DNA of 64,000 nucleotides from Cannabis sativa (taxonomy: Eukaryota > Streptophyta > Magnoliopsida > Rosales > Cannabaceae), in NCBI RefSeq assembly GCF_029168945.1, contig NC_083609.1, positions 21,015,501 through 21,079,500 on the forward strand, written 5' to 3'. How positions within the stretch are numbered: position 1 is the stretch's first letter; each line of letters opens with the position of its first letter. The translations under genes and the position numbers were made by a program. This document shows, one piece after another, positions 49,471-60,638 of the stretch. The notes below the pieces were generated by a model that saw only the letters and a program-made list of their open reading frames with translations, did no database searches and was not told the DNA's origin.

Positions 49471-51634
49471 CATAGTAATAAACTGATGCAAAATGGCATA
49501 GTTTCAAATTATCAACACCCTATCATTAAACAGATGTTCGGTAGTGAAGATAATGACAATTATTTTCATAAATTAATTTATTATTCTCAGAATTTCCTGG
49601 ACAACCCCAATAACAAATGCTATAATTTCTTCCAAATATTGTTAGATTAGGCTGGGAGTCTAGTTTCAAAAAAAAAAAAAAAAGATTTGACTTGTGTTCA
49701 ATAATGCATATGTTTTTTTTGGTGAATGAACATATTTCAAATTCAACATGAAAAAAAAGGGTTTGATGGGAAAATATCAGGGAATTGGTTTGTCAACAAT
49801 AATAAGGCTGTTAAAAATCAGTTTGTTCCCATTGAGTTGTATGGTAGTTATTTAGCATAAAGTCATTCCAAGAATTTGCTACTTTGTAACATCGTGGCAT
49901 GTTGGTACTGTCTAAAAATACGATATATCTTTGTTTTTTTTTTTCTTTTCATTAAACCAAAGTTTGTGATTCACTAAAATGGATTTTTTATAGGCCAATT
50001 GGGTAGGGGAACAATATTTCTATAGTAATTAAACAGGAGTGGTAAGGAAAATGACACTCCTCTTGGGATTTATTATATGTTGGTAGAATACTTTGTTTAT
50101 CATGGGTGAGTTTCACTTTTTGTTATTTGTTTTTGCTTATCTAGAAGATACCTTACCTTCTTCGTTCTTCTAATTTTTTTTTTCTTTTGGTCATTAGAAA
50201 TGATTTATTTTATACTATGAAAAAGTAAATTAGAAAGAAATAAATAGAAAGAATGATCACTTGTTTCTTTACTTCTTACACTGTGCAGTGTTGGAGCTAT
50301 CTGAAAAATATCAAAAGCGTTTTGGTCCTTTACGTTATTTTGTGGCTGGGTTTCTCAAATTTTTATGCCTACCCAAGTACAGTTATGAACTGGAATTTCT
50401 TCCAGCAACAACAGAGGATCAAGAAGGAAAAATGTCAGCTGAACGGGAAGTAGTTGACATGTCAGACCTGTACACAGACATTATGAGAAGGCCAAACACT
50501 GATGGTATTCCCCGAGCCTCTAGTCTATCAAGTATTGACTCTATAATGACTCCTAGTCGAATATCTGGAGACTTGGATACAACCTGTAGCAGCACTCATG
50601 CTAGTGCAGAACCATCTGAGTATGTTCGTGGCCTAGATCCAAAATCAAAACGGCTATCAACTGGAAGGAGCAATATAAATTCTGAGCCAGAAGTTATTCA
50701 TCCTCAGAATCCTCTGTCTACAACCCCTAACTGGCCAAGAACCAGGTCCAAGTCCAAGACTGATAAATCCTGGACTGGACTGACTGCTACCCATGATACA
50801 TCGAGGTGTTCTTGGGGCAATGTTGCAACCCATGATAAAGAAGATATATCATCAACACTGTCTGACCCTGGTCCAATTTGGGATGCTGAACCAAAGTGGG
50901 ACAGTGAAGCTACTTGGGATGTGGAAAATCCAATTGAATTGCCAGGGCCACCGGAAGATGTAGAAGCAGGAACAAAGAAGGAAGTTAGTATTTCCAGGTA
51001 TGACGATAAGTGGGTTGTGAAAAAGGGCCAGTTTCTTGGCATTTTAGTGTGCAACCATGCCTGCAGAACAGTTCAGAGTTCTCAAGTTGTAGCACCAAAA
51101 GCGGAATATGATGACAACACTCTGGATATGATCTTAGTTCACGGGAGTGGGCGTTGGAGGCTGATAAGATTTTTTGTTCTACTACAGATGGGCAAACACC
51201 TTTCACTTCCATATGTTGAATATGTAAAGGTATAGGAGCTTTTCCAGAAAGGTCTTAAAATTGTCTTGATTGATGAGGCCTAAAAGTGTAATTAAGTTCA
51301 TGAAATAGCACTGTACTGCAAAATATTATTCTTCCATTGCAGTTGAAGCTGGCTGAGAGTGACAAAGTAGTTACTACTTTGATCCTCTGGTATGGTGTTG
51401 GAAGGGTTATTTGACGTATTCACTTGTCCTTTTTTGAAGCTGTATGGTATATGGGGGATAACCTAACATAAGTTTCTGTTACTGCAGGTAAAGTCAGTAA
51501 AGATTAAGGCATCTGGAAAGACCCACAACAGTTGCGGAATTGATGGTGAGCTTTTTCCACTCAATGGACAAGTTGTATCCTTGCTTCCTGAACAATGCCG
51601 GCTTATTGGCCGTTCCTTCAACCATCATGTATGA
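44627..51634 (+). CDS. LCBK1: Sphingoid long-chain-base kinase, LCBK1-like (8 coding exons)
   Basis: Exons with consensus GT..AG borders and compatible phases: 44627-45127, 45239-45610, 46764-46857, 46943-46980, 48032-48178, 49081-49180, 50289-51229, 51488-51634. Together they give 779 codons, close to Arabidopsis LCBK1 length as I recall it. The start matches the family's VPQQSLRRLGLCSQ N-terminus. Residues about 262-385 are a diacylglycerol-kinase-type catalytic domain: MLVILNPRSGRGRSSK (265-280), ICVGGDGIINEVLNG (325-339), PIGIIPAGSDNSL (353-365). A Ser-rich, probably disordered linker lies at about 440-640 in exon 7, then the C-terminal domain to PEQCRLIGRSFNHHV. The enzyme uses ATP to phosphorylate sphingoid bases to their 1-phosphates, signalling lipids in stress responses. 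A ceramide kinase is less likely given the N-terminal match. Confidence 0.9.
47111..47373. mobile_element. MITE-like fold-back in intron 4 of the LCB kinase gene
   Basis: The ends form imperfect inverted repeats of about 40 bp. The left arm starts GTTAAACCCTAGGATTAATA and the right arm, reverse complemented, GTTAGGCCCTAGGACTAGTA; both continue GGGTGAGCTAG and AGATATTAAA. Inner parts (GTCATTGTATT on both arms) extend the pairing. No clear target duplication was seen, so the superfamily is unassigned. Confidence 0.7.
49418..49467 (+). repeat. (ATT)n microsatellite in intron 6
   Basis: About sixteen ATT units between exons 6 and 7 of the LCB kinase gene. Confidence 0.95.
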
Positions 51635-52690
51635 CAACCTCGAACTTCCCTTTTATTTTGTGGTTCTTTATTGGGTGCTGGGGACAGCTAATGCTTCTTT
51701 TCTTTCCATATTATGGAATGGAAGCATCATCATCACCATCCATATACCAAATATAGATTACCTTCTGCTTTACTGTTTCCTCAGCCCTCTGCCATTACAA
51801 CCTTTGAACAACTGAGATCCCTGTAAATTTTTGTTCGGTATGTCTATGTGTTGCTTGTTGTTTATTGGTTTCCCTCTTTCCTATTGTTTCTGGGGACTGA
51901 GTGTTTGTTATCCAGTTCGAGTGCGAGCTGTTTTGTGTAATTGGAATTCTGGTACTCTTTGTTGTGATGATCTTCATATTGCTACAAACAGAGATTTGTT
52001 TTGTAAAGTAATTGGTTATCAATCAGTCCCGGTTTATTTCTTCAGATCTGTCATTCCTATTACTACTACTACTACTATAGAGATAGAGACCTTCATTCAA
52101 TCAAACCCACCTCATTTTATGGCCTCCTTTCCTTCCAGAAATTTGAAATTGTGGGATTATATAAGATGTCAGATGAAATGATATTTCTTTGTGTGGTCCG
52201 ATCCAACCAAGACTAAGTACCAAGTACCAAGCAGAGCCTGAGCTGGGACTTGAGCCTTAATATGGAGTTTGGCTATGCCTTTTGGTTAATGGTTTGGAGC
52301 TATGTACTTAAAATTGGCAGTTGCCACATAGTATAACTACTTGTATTGTATTGCATTATGATAGTTCCAATTTCTCTCTCTCTCTTGTTCATTTATCATT
52401 GCAGGGGTATGCATAATGGAAGCATCATTGTCATTTTGGTTATTGTTTATATAATAGTTGGTGTAAAAAGAAGACTGCTAATTGGTGTGTTGATAACTAC
52501 TAAAGACAGACTTCCAAAAAAAAAAAAAACTGGAGTGAGAATAAAACTTTGAGTGCAAGCAGAGGAAGGATTAGAGTGAGAGAAGAGGTGTAAGAAACGA
52601 GAAGATTTGGGGGTGAGACGTGTATCATTATGGTTGGATGTCGTGTAGATGTTATCCAATAAAAATAAAATGCTCATTTATTTATTTATT
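51635..52690 (+). other. 3' UTR and downstream region of the LCB kinase gene
   Basis: No further coding sequence recognised after the TGA at 51632-51634. The 3' UTR probably covers the first 500-600 bp; the polyadenylation site is not defined. AATAAAAATAAAATG lies near 52659. An A-run at 52517 explains a spurious short frame. Confidence 0.5.
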
Positions 52691-53163
52691 TTAAATGGAT
52701 ATACAAATGACCATTGAGATTTAAACAAGGGACAAGGACGAGACTTGCAATCTATACCCACCTCTCCTTCCTCATCCTAATCCATTTTCACTGTCCTCTT
52801 TTTCCCTCTCTTTCTCTCTCAATCTCTCTTGACGCTAACATTTTAGACAACAATGAAAATATATAAATATATATTTGGGATATATGGCTATGAGCACATA
52901 CAATAAAAAGTATGAAACTTTGCTTATATGATATATAATCTTTACTTATGTCTCAATCGACGTTAGATTAATTTGGTTATAGTAAATATAAATAGAATAA
53001 GCACGGTTGAGGAAAATAAATAAGGTAAGTAATAGGAGCAAGAAGACAAAACATAAACTGTACGTAAGAAAATTACTAGGTCTTCTAAGTTCGACTTTGA
53101 TGTAATTTTCGTCCGTAGATGATGATATAGTGTATTCAAATCAAAGTACGTCGTTGGGAGTAA
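52691..53163. other. Intergenic spacer between the two host genes
   Basis: AT-rich, no reading frame or element ends recognised. Confidence 0.5.
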
Positions 53164-53460
53164 GCGTGTTTGGTATTGTTTTCTGTTTTTTGTTTTCAAA
53201 AAATTGTTTTTAGAAATGAAAACAAAAAATAGTTTTTAAAGTTTTTAAAAACAAGTTATGTTTGGTTAGTGTTTTTTAAAAATAATATTGACTAAGAGTG
53301 AATTGATTTTTACAACAGAAAACAACAATTTGTTGTTTTTTGTAACTTTGTTTTCTGAAAACGGTTTTCAAAAAACAAGGGCAAACAAGCCAGTTTTCAA
53401 AAAATAATTTTCTGCTTTTAAAACTAAAAAACAGTTTTTTAATTATGATGCCAAACATGC
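53164..53460. mobile_element. MITE-like fold-back upstream of the FTR subunit gene
   Basis: Left end GCGTGTTTGGTAT (53164-53176) pairs with the right end, reverse complement GCATGTTTGGCAT (53448-53460), differing at two bases. Inner arms are rich in TTTTCTGTTTTTTG and its complement, giving a longer imperfect fold-back. No target duplication was established. It lies about 0.5 kb upstream of the next gene's ATG. Confidence 0.55.
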
Positions 53461-53968
53461 ACACTTTTTTAATTTTTAAAACAGTGTTACATTTATTAAA
53501 ATTGATGAAAAAATATTTATTTTTAATTATTCTTAGTTACTTCGGTAACTAAAGACAGTCCTCTAATAATTAAATACTGTCTGAATTAAAACATAAATTT
53601 CCAAAATTGATTCGACACAAGTAAATTTGAGTTCACCATATTTTTTTCCTACAAATAATTTAGTTGAAAAATAAAATCTAATATTTTTTTAGGAAAATGT
53701 CCAAATCAAATGGTCACATAAAATAACAACCATTCGTTTATGATCTGATCTACATTTATTTCGTTTTTTCATAAATAAATCGTTATTTTTAATTATTAAT
53801 AATATTAAATTTCCCATTTTTTTGACAAAAAATATCAGGAAAAACAGAGAGAAGCGCGTAATTGGGAAATATCTGAAGTATCATCTTACCCAAAATAAAT
53901 AAAAAATTGAAGAGAGAAAGTGAGAAATTTGCAAACTCACCATCGGAGCTACAAACGAGTAAAGGAAA
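53461..53968 (+). promoter_or_regulatory. Presumed promoter and leader of the FTR subunit gene
   Basis: AT-rich non-coding stretch directly before the start codon. The last 100 bases (from about 53870) are purine-rich and leader-like. No TATA box could be assigned with confidence. Confidence 0.4.
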
Positions 53969-54532
53969 ATGAGTACTGCCACTATCGGATTATTGAGCTC
54001 GGCGGCAACCGCTGCCTCTTCCTTCACCCGTTCCGGCGCCGGTAATGCTTCTCATGATCATCTAACCATTTTCGGAACCATGAATTGTTCTTCCTCCGCC
54101 GCCTCCTCTTCTTCTTCTTCTCTTTCTCTCCCATTTTCGCCTCCCAAAATTGCTTATACCTTTACCAACAGAAGAAGAAGAAGAAGTGTTAGTTGTGAAG
54201 TCGCTATCAAATCAGACTCAACGACGTCGTCTTCTTCTTCAGATTTGTCTGCTTCGTCGTCGTCTCTTTCCGAAGAAGACGCGGCTGGAGTAGCTAAGGT
54301 TGGAGCGAGGGTTAGGGTTAAGGTGCCATTGAAGGTGTACCATGTTCCCAAAGTTCCGGAGATAGATCTTATGGGAAAGGAAGGAGAAATAAAGCAGTAT
54401 GTTGCGATTTGGAAAGGGAAGCAAATCTCAGCTAATCTACCTTACAAGGTTCAGTTCGTCACGGAAGTCGAAGGTCGTGGCGCTGTTAAGTTCTTTGCTC
54501 ATCTCAGGGAAGATGAATTCGAGTACCTTTAG
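53969..54532 (+). CDS. FTRA: Ferredoxin-thioredoxin reductase, variable (A) subunit, chloroplast precursor
   Basis: Intronless frame of 187 codons. Residues 1 to about 76 are Ser/Ala-rich, end in an Arg cluster (68-72) and SVSCEV, and form a chloroplast transit peptide. After a Ser-rich linker (82-102) the conserved FTR alpha-chain domain spans about 108-187. It has VGARVRVKVPLKVYHVPKVP, EIDLMGKEGEIKQYV, WKGKQISANLPYKVQF and FFAHLREDEFEYL, an SH3-like barrel. In the stroma it forms a heterodimer with the catalytic [4Fe-4S] subunit (FTRC), which passes electrons from ferredoxin to thioredoxins. This chain has no redox cysteines and stabilises the complex. The ATG at 53969 is the first in frame. 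Which paralogue it is cannot be decided. Confidence 0.95.
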   Translation: MSTATIGLLSSAATAASSFTRSGAGNASHDHLTIFGTMNCSSSAASSSSSSLSLPFSPPKIAYTFTNRRRRRSVSCEVAIKSDSTTSSSSSDLSASSSSLSEEDAAGVAKVGARVRVKVPLKVYHVPKVPEIDLMGKEGEIKQYVAIWKGKQISANLPYKVQFVTEVEGRGAVKFFAHLREDEFEYL

Positions 54533-57399
54533 GTTTTCTTCTCCTTCAACTCTCATGGCTTCCACACCAGGCAAATATATCTCTTCTTTACCCTTTGTTC
54601 TCTACTCTCTTTATGGTAAAAATAAAAACTTGAATACATTATAGCCCAAGAGCTGAGTTCCCAATACAGTATTGTATGTAAATCACTTTGATTCTGATGT
54701 TATTACTTTTGATGTAATTGATATTTTATTCTGGCTATACTGTTGTTATTGCCATTAGATTATGGTGAAATATATGCTCGTTTTTGGGTTATCAAGTTAG
54801 CTTATTTTGCAAACCAGCACCTATCTTCATGGATTAGCGTTAATTTATATTTTGCCATTTTCATCTAACTTGCTGGACGAGTGACTTTATTTTTCTCCTA
54901 ATCACATTTTATGGGGTTGCTTTAAAATGAGTATATTTTCCTTCTTTTTATGGGATTGAATCAGGCCTGTTATGGTTAAGTTAGATCGAATCAGACTTGT
55001 TATGGTTAAAATCATTCGTGCATGAGTAGCTTTCAAGTGTCTTTACTATTCATTTTATGACACAACGAGTAGCTAGGATCAACCTGATTTGATTTGTTTC
55101 TGTTTGATGGTTTTATAAACATTGGCTGTAATTTGTTCGTTGGCTCTTGATCCCCTGACGACTACTTAGTTTGTAAAACTTCCTCAATTATTTGGGTTGT
55201 ACAATTGGTTTACCCTGAAATGATATTCCAGTATTGCTCAAGTAGTCTTGAGCGAACTTCAATTTTAAAGTCTTGCTTAAAGCTGTGAAAGTAAGGAGTT
55301 ATGGCTGTGTAGTGTGCTGTACTAATATTGCTTCTCGGTATCACATTTATTAAGTTTAATTAGGTTTTGTTCTTATGGTGTCAACAATTCTAGAATATGA
55401 AAGCTGTAGTCACTTACTTAAACTTGATCATTTGGTTGCTAATTTGGTGACGTTAAAGCTAGACTGGTCCATTTAGAAGTTTAAGCTATAGAATGGAAGA
55501 GGACTGTGTTCTGTGTGTTGCACATGAAGAAAAAATGAAGTAAAGAACAAAAGAAAAGCAAGCTCAATTACTTCAACAAATGTGCATCCCATTTTTGTGG
55601 AAATTGGGTGGTTGCTTGTGAGATTCATAGGGGTGCCATCTTCTATTGTCTCTTGTTTGGTGAGTCTTTATCTGATCACTTTAGCGATGCGATTACGTTT
55701 AAAATTCACAAGTTGTCTGAGTGGTACTTAGAATTAAGTTTAATACAATCAGTTGTGCTTCCTTTACTGAGGATAATAGTGTAGACTATGAGCAAAGGAA
55801 CTCCTGTTACTCATATTTCTTATACTAGGCAGATGAGCAAGTATATTATGCTTGGAATGTTAGAAAATAAAAGTCGTCACCACTGCTTTACTGATGTGTC
55901 TTATGAAGCTTTAATGGAAGGTTTTATTCGTGGCTTCTTCAAATATCTACTTCGATCGTTTTCATTGCGGGAACTCATTAATCTATTTGGAATAGATAAT
56001 ATAGATATCAACTTTAGACGAATTCAATTTACCCTTTCTCCCAAATCTCGTGGTTGCAACTTTTAAAAGTTCTTTGCCTCCAGCTATAAATTCCCTTGGG
56101 TCTTCACTTGGTTCCAACTGTTCTTTCGACTTTGGGATTTGCATTTCTGTCTTCTTCTTCTATTTTAATGGAACTGTCTTATTTTGTTGATGGCTGCTTT
56201 TACTCTGAATAGATCTGGCGTAGATACATATCTTCATCCAACATTCTAGTGAATAGGCCATCCGCATTTCTTATTTTTGCAGCAGGGTCCCAATATTGAG
56301 CCTGTAATTTTGAAACGGAGTCCCATGATTTTTGTCTGGGATATTGGAGTATGGTGTCTCTCATAAAACAATTATAAAAATATTGAGTTATTTATCCTTG
56401 TCATTTATCATACAAAGAGTCCTTAGATCAAGCTTTGATCATCTCATAATTAGTTGATCTCATTCAGACTTGAATTGCCTGTATCTTAAGTAGACATTGA
56501 GTGTTTTGCGTGTGCAACAATTTGGAACATATCCATGACTCACATACCTTATACAAACGATTTACATTTATTGTGTTTGGATTTTCCAATATGTGGAAAT
56601 GATCAAGTATGATTATGAGGCGAAGGGTACTTTTTAAATTTGGCACCAATTCTAATTCTCAATTAGGCAACTGAGTTATATTTTTTCTCAAATTCGTATG
56701 TTGCATAGGTTTCTCAAGGGCATTTCTCATCATTTTTGAACTAGAAATGACTGATGTGAGATTCTGTTATACCATAATAAGTAATAGAACGAAATTACTG
56801 AATGAAGATTCTAGATTGAGTCATGGATAATGTCGTTCTCTTTATGACATTTCGTGGCTCTAGCCTCGTTGTGCAAGATAGCCTAGCAAAAAAAAATTGT
56901 TTCTGTAAAAGAATATAATGGGGTCGTGGGAGGAACGTTGGTGATCACCTTTATTATTAAAATATACTCTAATGGTAAACAACTTTAGAAAGTTACTAAT
57001 ACTAATATAGTTCCACACACTATTTTTTTAATATATATTTATTTTAAATTCTTACTTTTCTTGTTTCAATTTTAATTTTAACATTTTAAAATTAAAAAAT
57101 GAGATGTTAATGTTGTTACTCTATAGCAATAGCATATGCCAATAAATTCAATCTAATGCAATAGCTATTCTTTAAAGTAGCTTCACCTGACATAGCAACC
57201 CATATATTTTATGCGTTGGAGCTCTAAGAGCAGCTCCAACCTAAATGTTAAAGTTGCATATGAAAAAGTATTCTTATCCCATATGAGACTCTTTTCACTA
57301 TCACACACTAAACACTTATCTTATTTTTGTAAAATTTATATATATTCAAACAACATTTGTTTCCATAAGATTGTGAAAAAACAAAGGTATCTTTTGAAT
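54533..57399. other. Intergenic DNA after the FTR subunit gene
   Basis: The first 200 bases are its 3' UTR (AAAATAAAAACTTG near 54618). The rest has no recognised gene. A 92-codon frame at 55788-56066 (YEALMEGFIRGFFKYLLRSF in its middle) matches no family I know and has no splice or codon support. No element ends were seen. Confidence 0.5.
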
Positions 57400-58440
57400 T
57401 GAACATTTGCATAATGCATAGTGATTACAATTTAAATTTTACTAGAGTGACATGTAGTCTTGAACTCTATCTCTAATATCATATTACACAACAACCTTTC
57501 TAGAATGTACTCAAAAGTTTGTGCTTTAATGGTCATGCACATCCATCTCAGTATAGTGAACGTTCTAGAAAGTCTGCTCCAAATTTCATAGGAAGTGTTC
57601 TCATTTTCACATTCACATAGGTGAGTCTATCAAGAGTACTCTTGTATCTCGGTTCTCCTCTCTACATAGAGTATTAATCTCATTAAGAGTTTCTATTAAC
57701 TCATCCTCATATCGCTTCAAGACTTCATCCTTTTATTATATAAATAACATGATCAAACTCATATCACCTCACAACTTCTGTCAAAGGATTGATTAAGTTG
57801 TCATCAATGCGTACATGATCCACTCTAATAGCTCATGTTGAGAGGAACTCCTCTCTAACAGTGTTGTGCTTACGACATATTTGTCGTTACTTACCGTTGT
57901 AGTAATAATTCTGAATTTTTACAATAGCTGCAGTACTTTGCAGTGAATTAACACAAATGGTATTAGTCATTCCCATAAAAGGGATTTTAGTTAGCAGTCT
58001 TGTCAGCCAACCTGCTTCTTCACTAGCTAAATCTAGTGTTATCATTTCAGACTCCATGGTGGATTAAGCCAAAATAATTTGTTTCTTTGACAAAGTGTTG
58101 CTTTTGAGTCATTTGCTCCACCAACTATATTAAACATATAGCCACTTGTTTCCTTAGACTCATTTTACAAAGTGTTTCAGTTAGCGTCGCGGTATCCTTC
58201 AAGAAGAGCTAGAAGCTTTTGATAATATAATCCAAGGCTCATGTTTTTCTTAAGGTATTCCCATAACCCTTTTAATATCATGCCAATGCTCTATACTAGG
58301 TCTACTAGTAAACGCTGCCTTAGGGTCGGTATCGCACCAAAATATATTACTTCCTCCTATCTTAGTCAAGAGATCAACCTTGAACAATATTATAGACAAA
58401 TACCTTCCTTAGGAGGAAAAAAATGAAGCCGCCTCCAGGC
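57400..58440 (-). pseudogene. Copia reverse transcriptase/RNase H remnant
   Basis: The minus strand shows, in order, SRPSIEHWHDIKRVMGI (about 58290), LLALLEGYRDAN (about 58200), TSGYMFNIVGGA (about 58120), SEMITLDLASEEAGWLTRLL (about 58030) and YYNGK, a stop, RQICRKHNTVRE (about 57890), ending DDNLINPLTE (about 57790). This is the Copia RNase H order with many frameshifts and stops. The downstream part to 57400 is AT-rich remnant. It may belong to the same element as the primer site at 62829-62840. Confidence 0.78.
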
Positions 58441-59386
58441 CAGTCCATACTCTTTCGGTGTTGACCAATATGGAGACCGTAAGTTACATTGACATGTACT
58501 CTTTCTCCCACTCACTATTTTAAGTTAATGTGTTTATTTTATTAGTTCCTAGAATTAATACATATCAACCACTTTAATAATTATGATTAATTTATTTATA
58601 ATAAAAACCTAAAATTATATATAAATTTCCCGTCATAATTATTAAATATGAGTTAACTCTTTAATTCATAATTTAAAACTCTTTTAATTAATAGGTTAAT
58701 GTTTAATTACCAAATTAATTCTAATTTAATCTTCTAAATTAACCTTAGTCAGTATACATATGCTTTTAGTTTCAGAAAGGGTAAACACATAAACACATAG
58801 GATAATTCTAATATATCCACTATGAGATGCATGATAATATAATTGTGTGAGATTTTTATGTATGGCATGTTATTCACTAATACATGAGCATGTTATTAAT
58901 TAACTATTAATGAACATTTATTTATTAGCCATAAATAAATAATGATGATAAACCGAGTAATAATTGTGTACTTCTAATTTTAGAACCCTTAAAAAATAAA
59001 AAATTTAAATTACAAAATTAATCTACATTGCTGCAAGGGTATTTTTATAATTTTATAAGATTGTCGTAAGTCTGAAAAATTAATTAAAATATTTTTAATT
59101 AATTATTCTTAAATAAACCTTTTATTTAAGACATCTTTTAAACCCTTTGAATTAATTAAAATAATTTTAATGAATTTATTATTAAATAAATCTTTTATTT
59201 AAGACAACTATATTATTATATTACTTTTGTCTTAAAATAATAACATTTATTATTTTATTTAGGATCAAGACAACTTTTTTCTTAATATTGTTATAGATTT
59301 TGAATTTGAATTTCAAATCTATAACTAAGTTATATTTATTTGATTCAAAATTAAATTTTAAAAAATAAATATCCCACAAAACTATA
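58441..59386. other. AT-rich non-coding DNA, probably inside the decayed Copia element
   Basis: No reading frame. Two related segments of about 60 bp (59080-59143 and 59150-59212) share AATTAATTAAAATA and CTTTTATTTAAGACA. A segment near 59290-59380 recurs at about 60010-60110. Confidence 0.4.
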
Positions 59387-59389
59387 TTA

Positions 59390-59973
59390 GGGGTCGTTTG
59401 GTATGCAGGTTTCATTTCATGGGAATAGGTTTGATATTACTTGGAGAGTGATGAAGGGAATGATAAAACTAGGAAATCAACATTACCGTGTTTGGTTGAC
59501 ATTGGAATGGAATGTGACAACTTTTTTTTTTTACAATAATAATTATTTTATTTTTATAAAATACTAATAATTCTTTTTTTTTTCTTTCTTAGTGTTCAAA
59601 ATAATTTTTATTTATTTTTTCATATAAATTTATAAAAAAAATTAACAATAATAAATAATTATAAAGAGTAAATTTATATACAAATTGATAATATATTTTG
59701 TAAAATAAAATATATAAAAAAAATAAGGAAAATACTTCATCTTTTAAATATTTTTAGTATTCATACATATAAAAAAAATTAAATGTAAAAGTTTGTATTT
59801 GCCAATAGCATTGGAAAGTGAAAACTACATTTTCATTAGGTTTTCCTTGCCAGCCAAACTAAACTCCACCACTTTCACTTAGCCAACATTAAAATATTAA
59901 AAACCTAATCAAACATAGGAAGCTTTCAGATTCCCATTCTCACTTCTCCCATTACCGCATACCAAACAACCCC
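59390..59973. mobile_element. PIF/Harbinger (Tourist-like) MITE, 584 bp
   Basis: Terminal inverted repeats GGGGTCGTTTGGTATGCAGG (left) and GGGGTTGTTTGGTATGCGG (right, reverse complement) lie between TTA trinucleotides (59387-59389 and 59974-59976). TTA duplication and GGG-T-GTTTGG ends are the Harbinger pattern. No transposase is present. Confidence 0.82.
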
Positions 59974-60638
59974 TTATTTATCTTAATTATAATAAAACAA
60001 TTTTATTAAATAAATTAGATAGTTACTAACTTAAATTTGAATTTCAAATTAGCAATCTTTATATTTATTTTGAATTCAAATTAATTAAAAAAATAAATAT
60101 CCCAACAAAATAATTAATTATTTACATTAAATAATAATATGATAACTTATACTGTATATAAATTGTATATGCACTATATATATTATATACAATATATAAT
60201 ATAATGTATACACATTAGATATAGTATATATATACTCAAAAATAGATACATATATATATTGGGGTTTCAAGTTTAAGGGAATCGATCACCATGGCCCACC
60301 GTGGCCAGCTGCCACAGTAGCCACCATGGCCACGGTGGTCATGGCCAGCCACAAGGAGGAGCATCCACACACAGTCGTGGGTCAGGAAGGATCTCCAATG
60401 GCCCAATCGGGTCTATCGTGCTCGAGGGGACGTCTCATATCCATGCATTCAATGCATGCTACGTCCTGAACGACTAACTAGGGACCCTGGGTCCACTGTC
60501 CGTCGACTCGTAGGCAGACCACGATACCATCGACAATCAATAGCAAAGAGGGTGCAGAACCCAAAGCAAGCGGCTGCTGGCTGTCGTCGTGTGCATGGCT
60601 GGGAAAAAAAATTTCCAAGCTTGCATGCATGTGATATT
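59974..60638. other. Non-coding DNA with a GC-rich block
   Basis: AT-rich to about 60260, then a sharply GC-richer block (60285-60600). The block contains an 11-bp inverted repeat CCACCGTGGCC (60296-60306)/GGCCACGGTGG (60328-60338). No plausible reading frame. By position it could be the 5' internal region of the minus-strand Copia element. Confidence 0.4.

Noticed and set aside
55788..56066. 92-codon plus-strand frame as a host gene
   Set aside because: No family resemblance, no splice partner and no promoter or codon evidence. Mentioned only in the intergenic entry.
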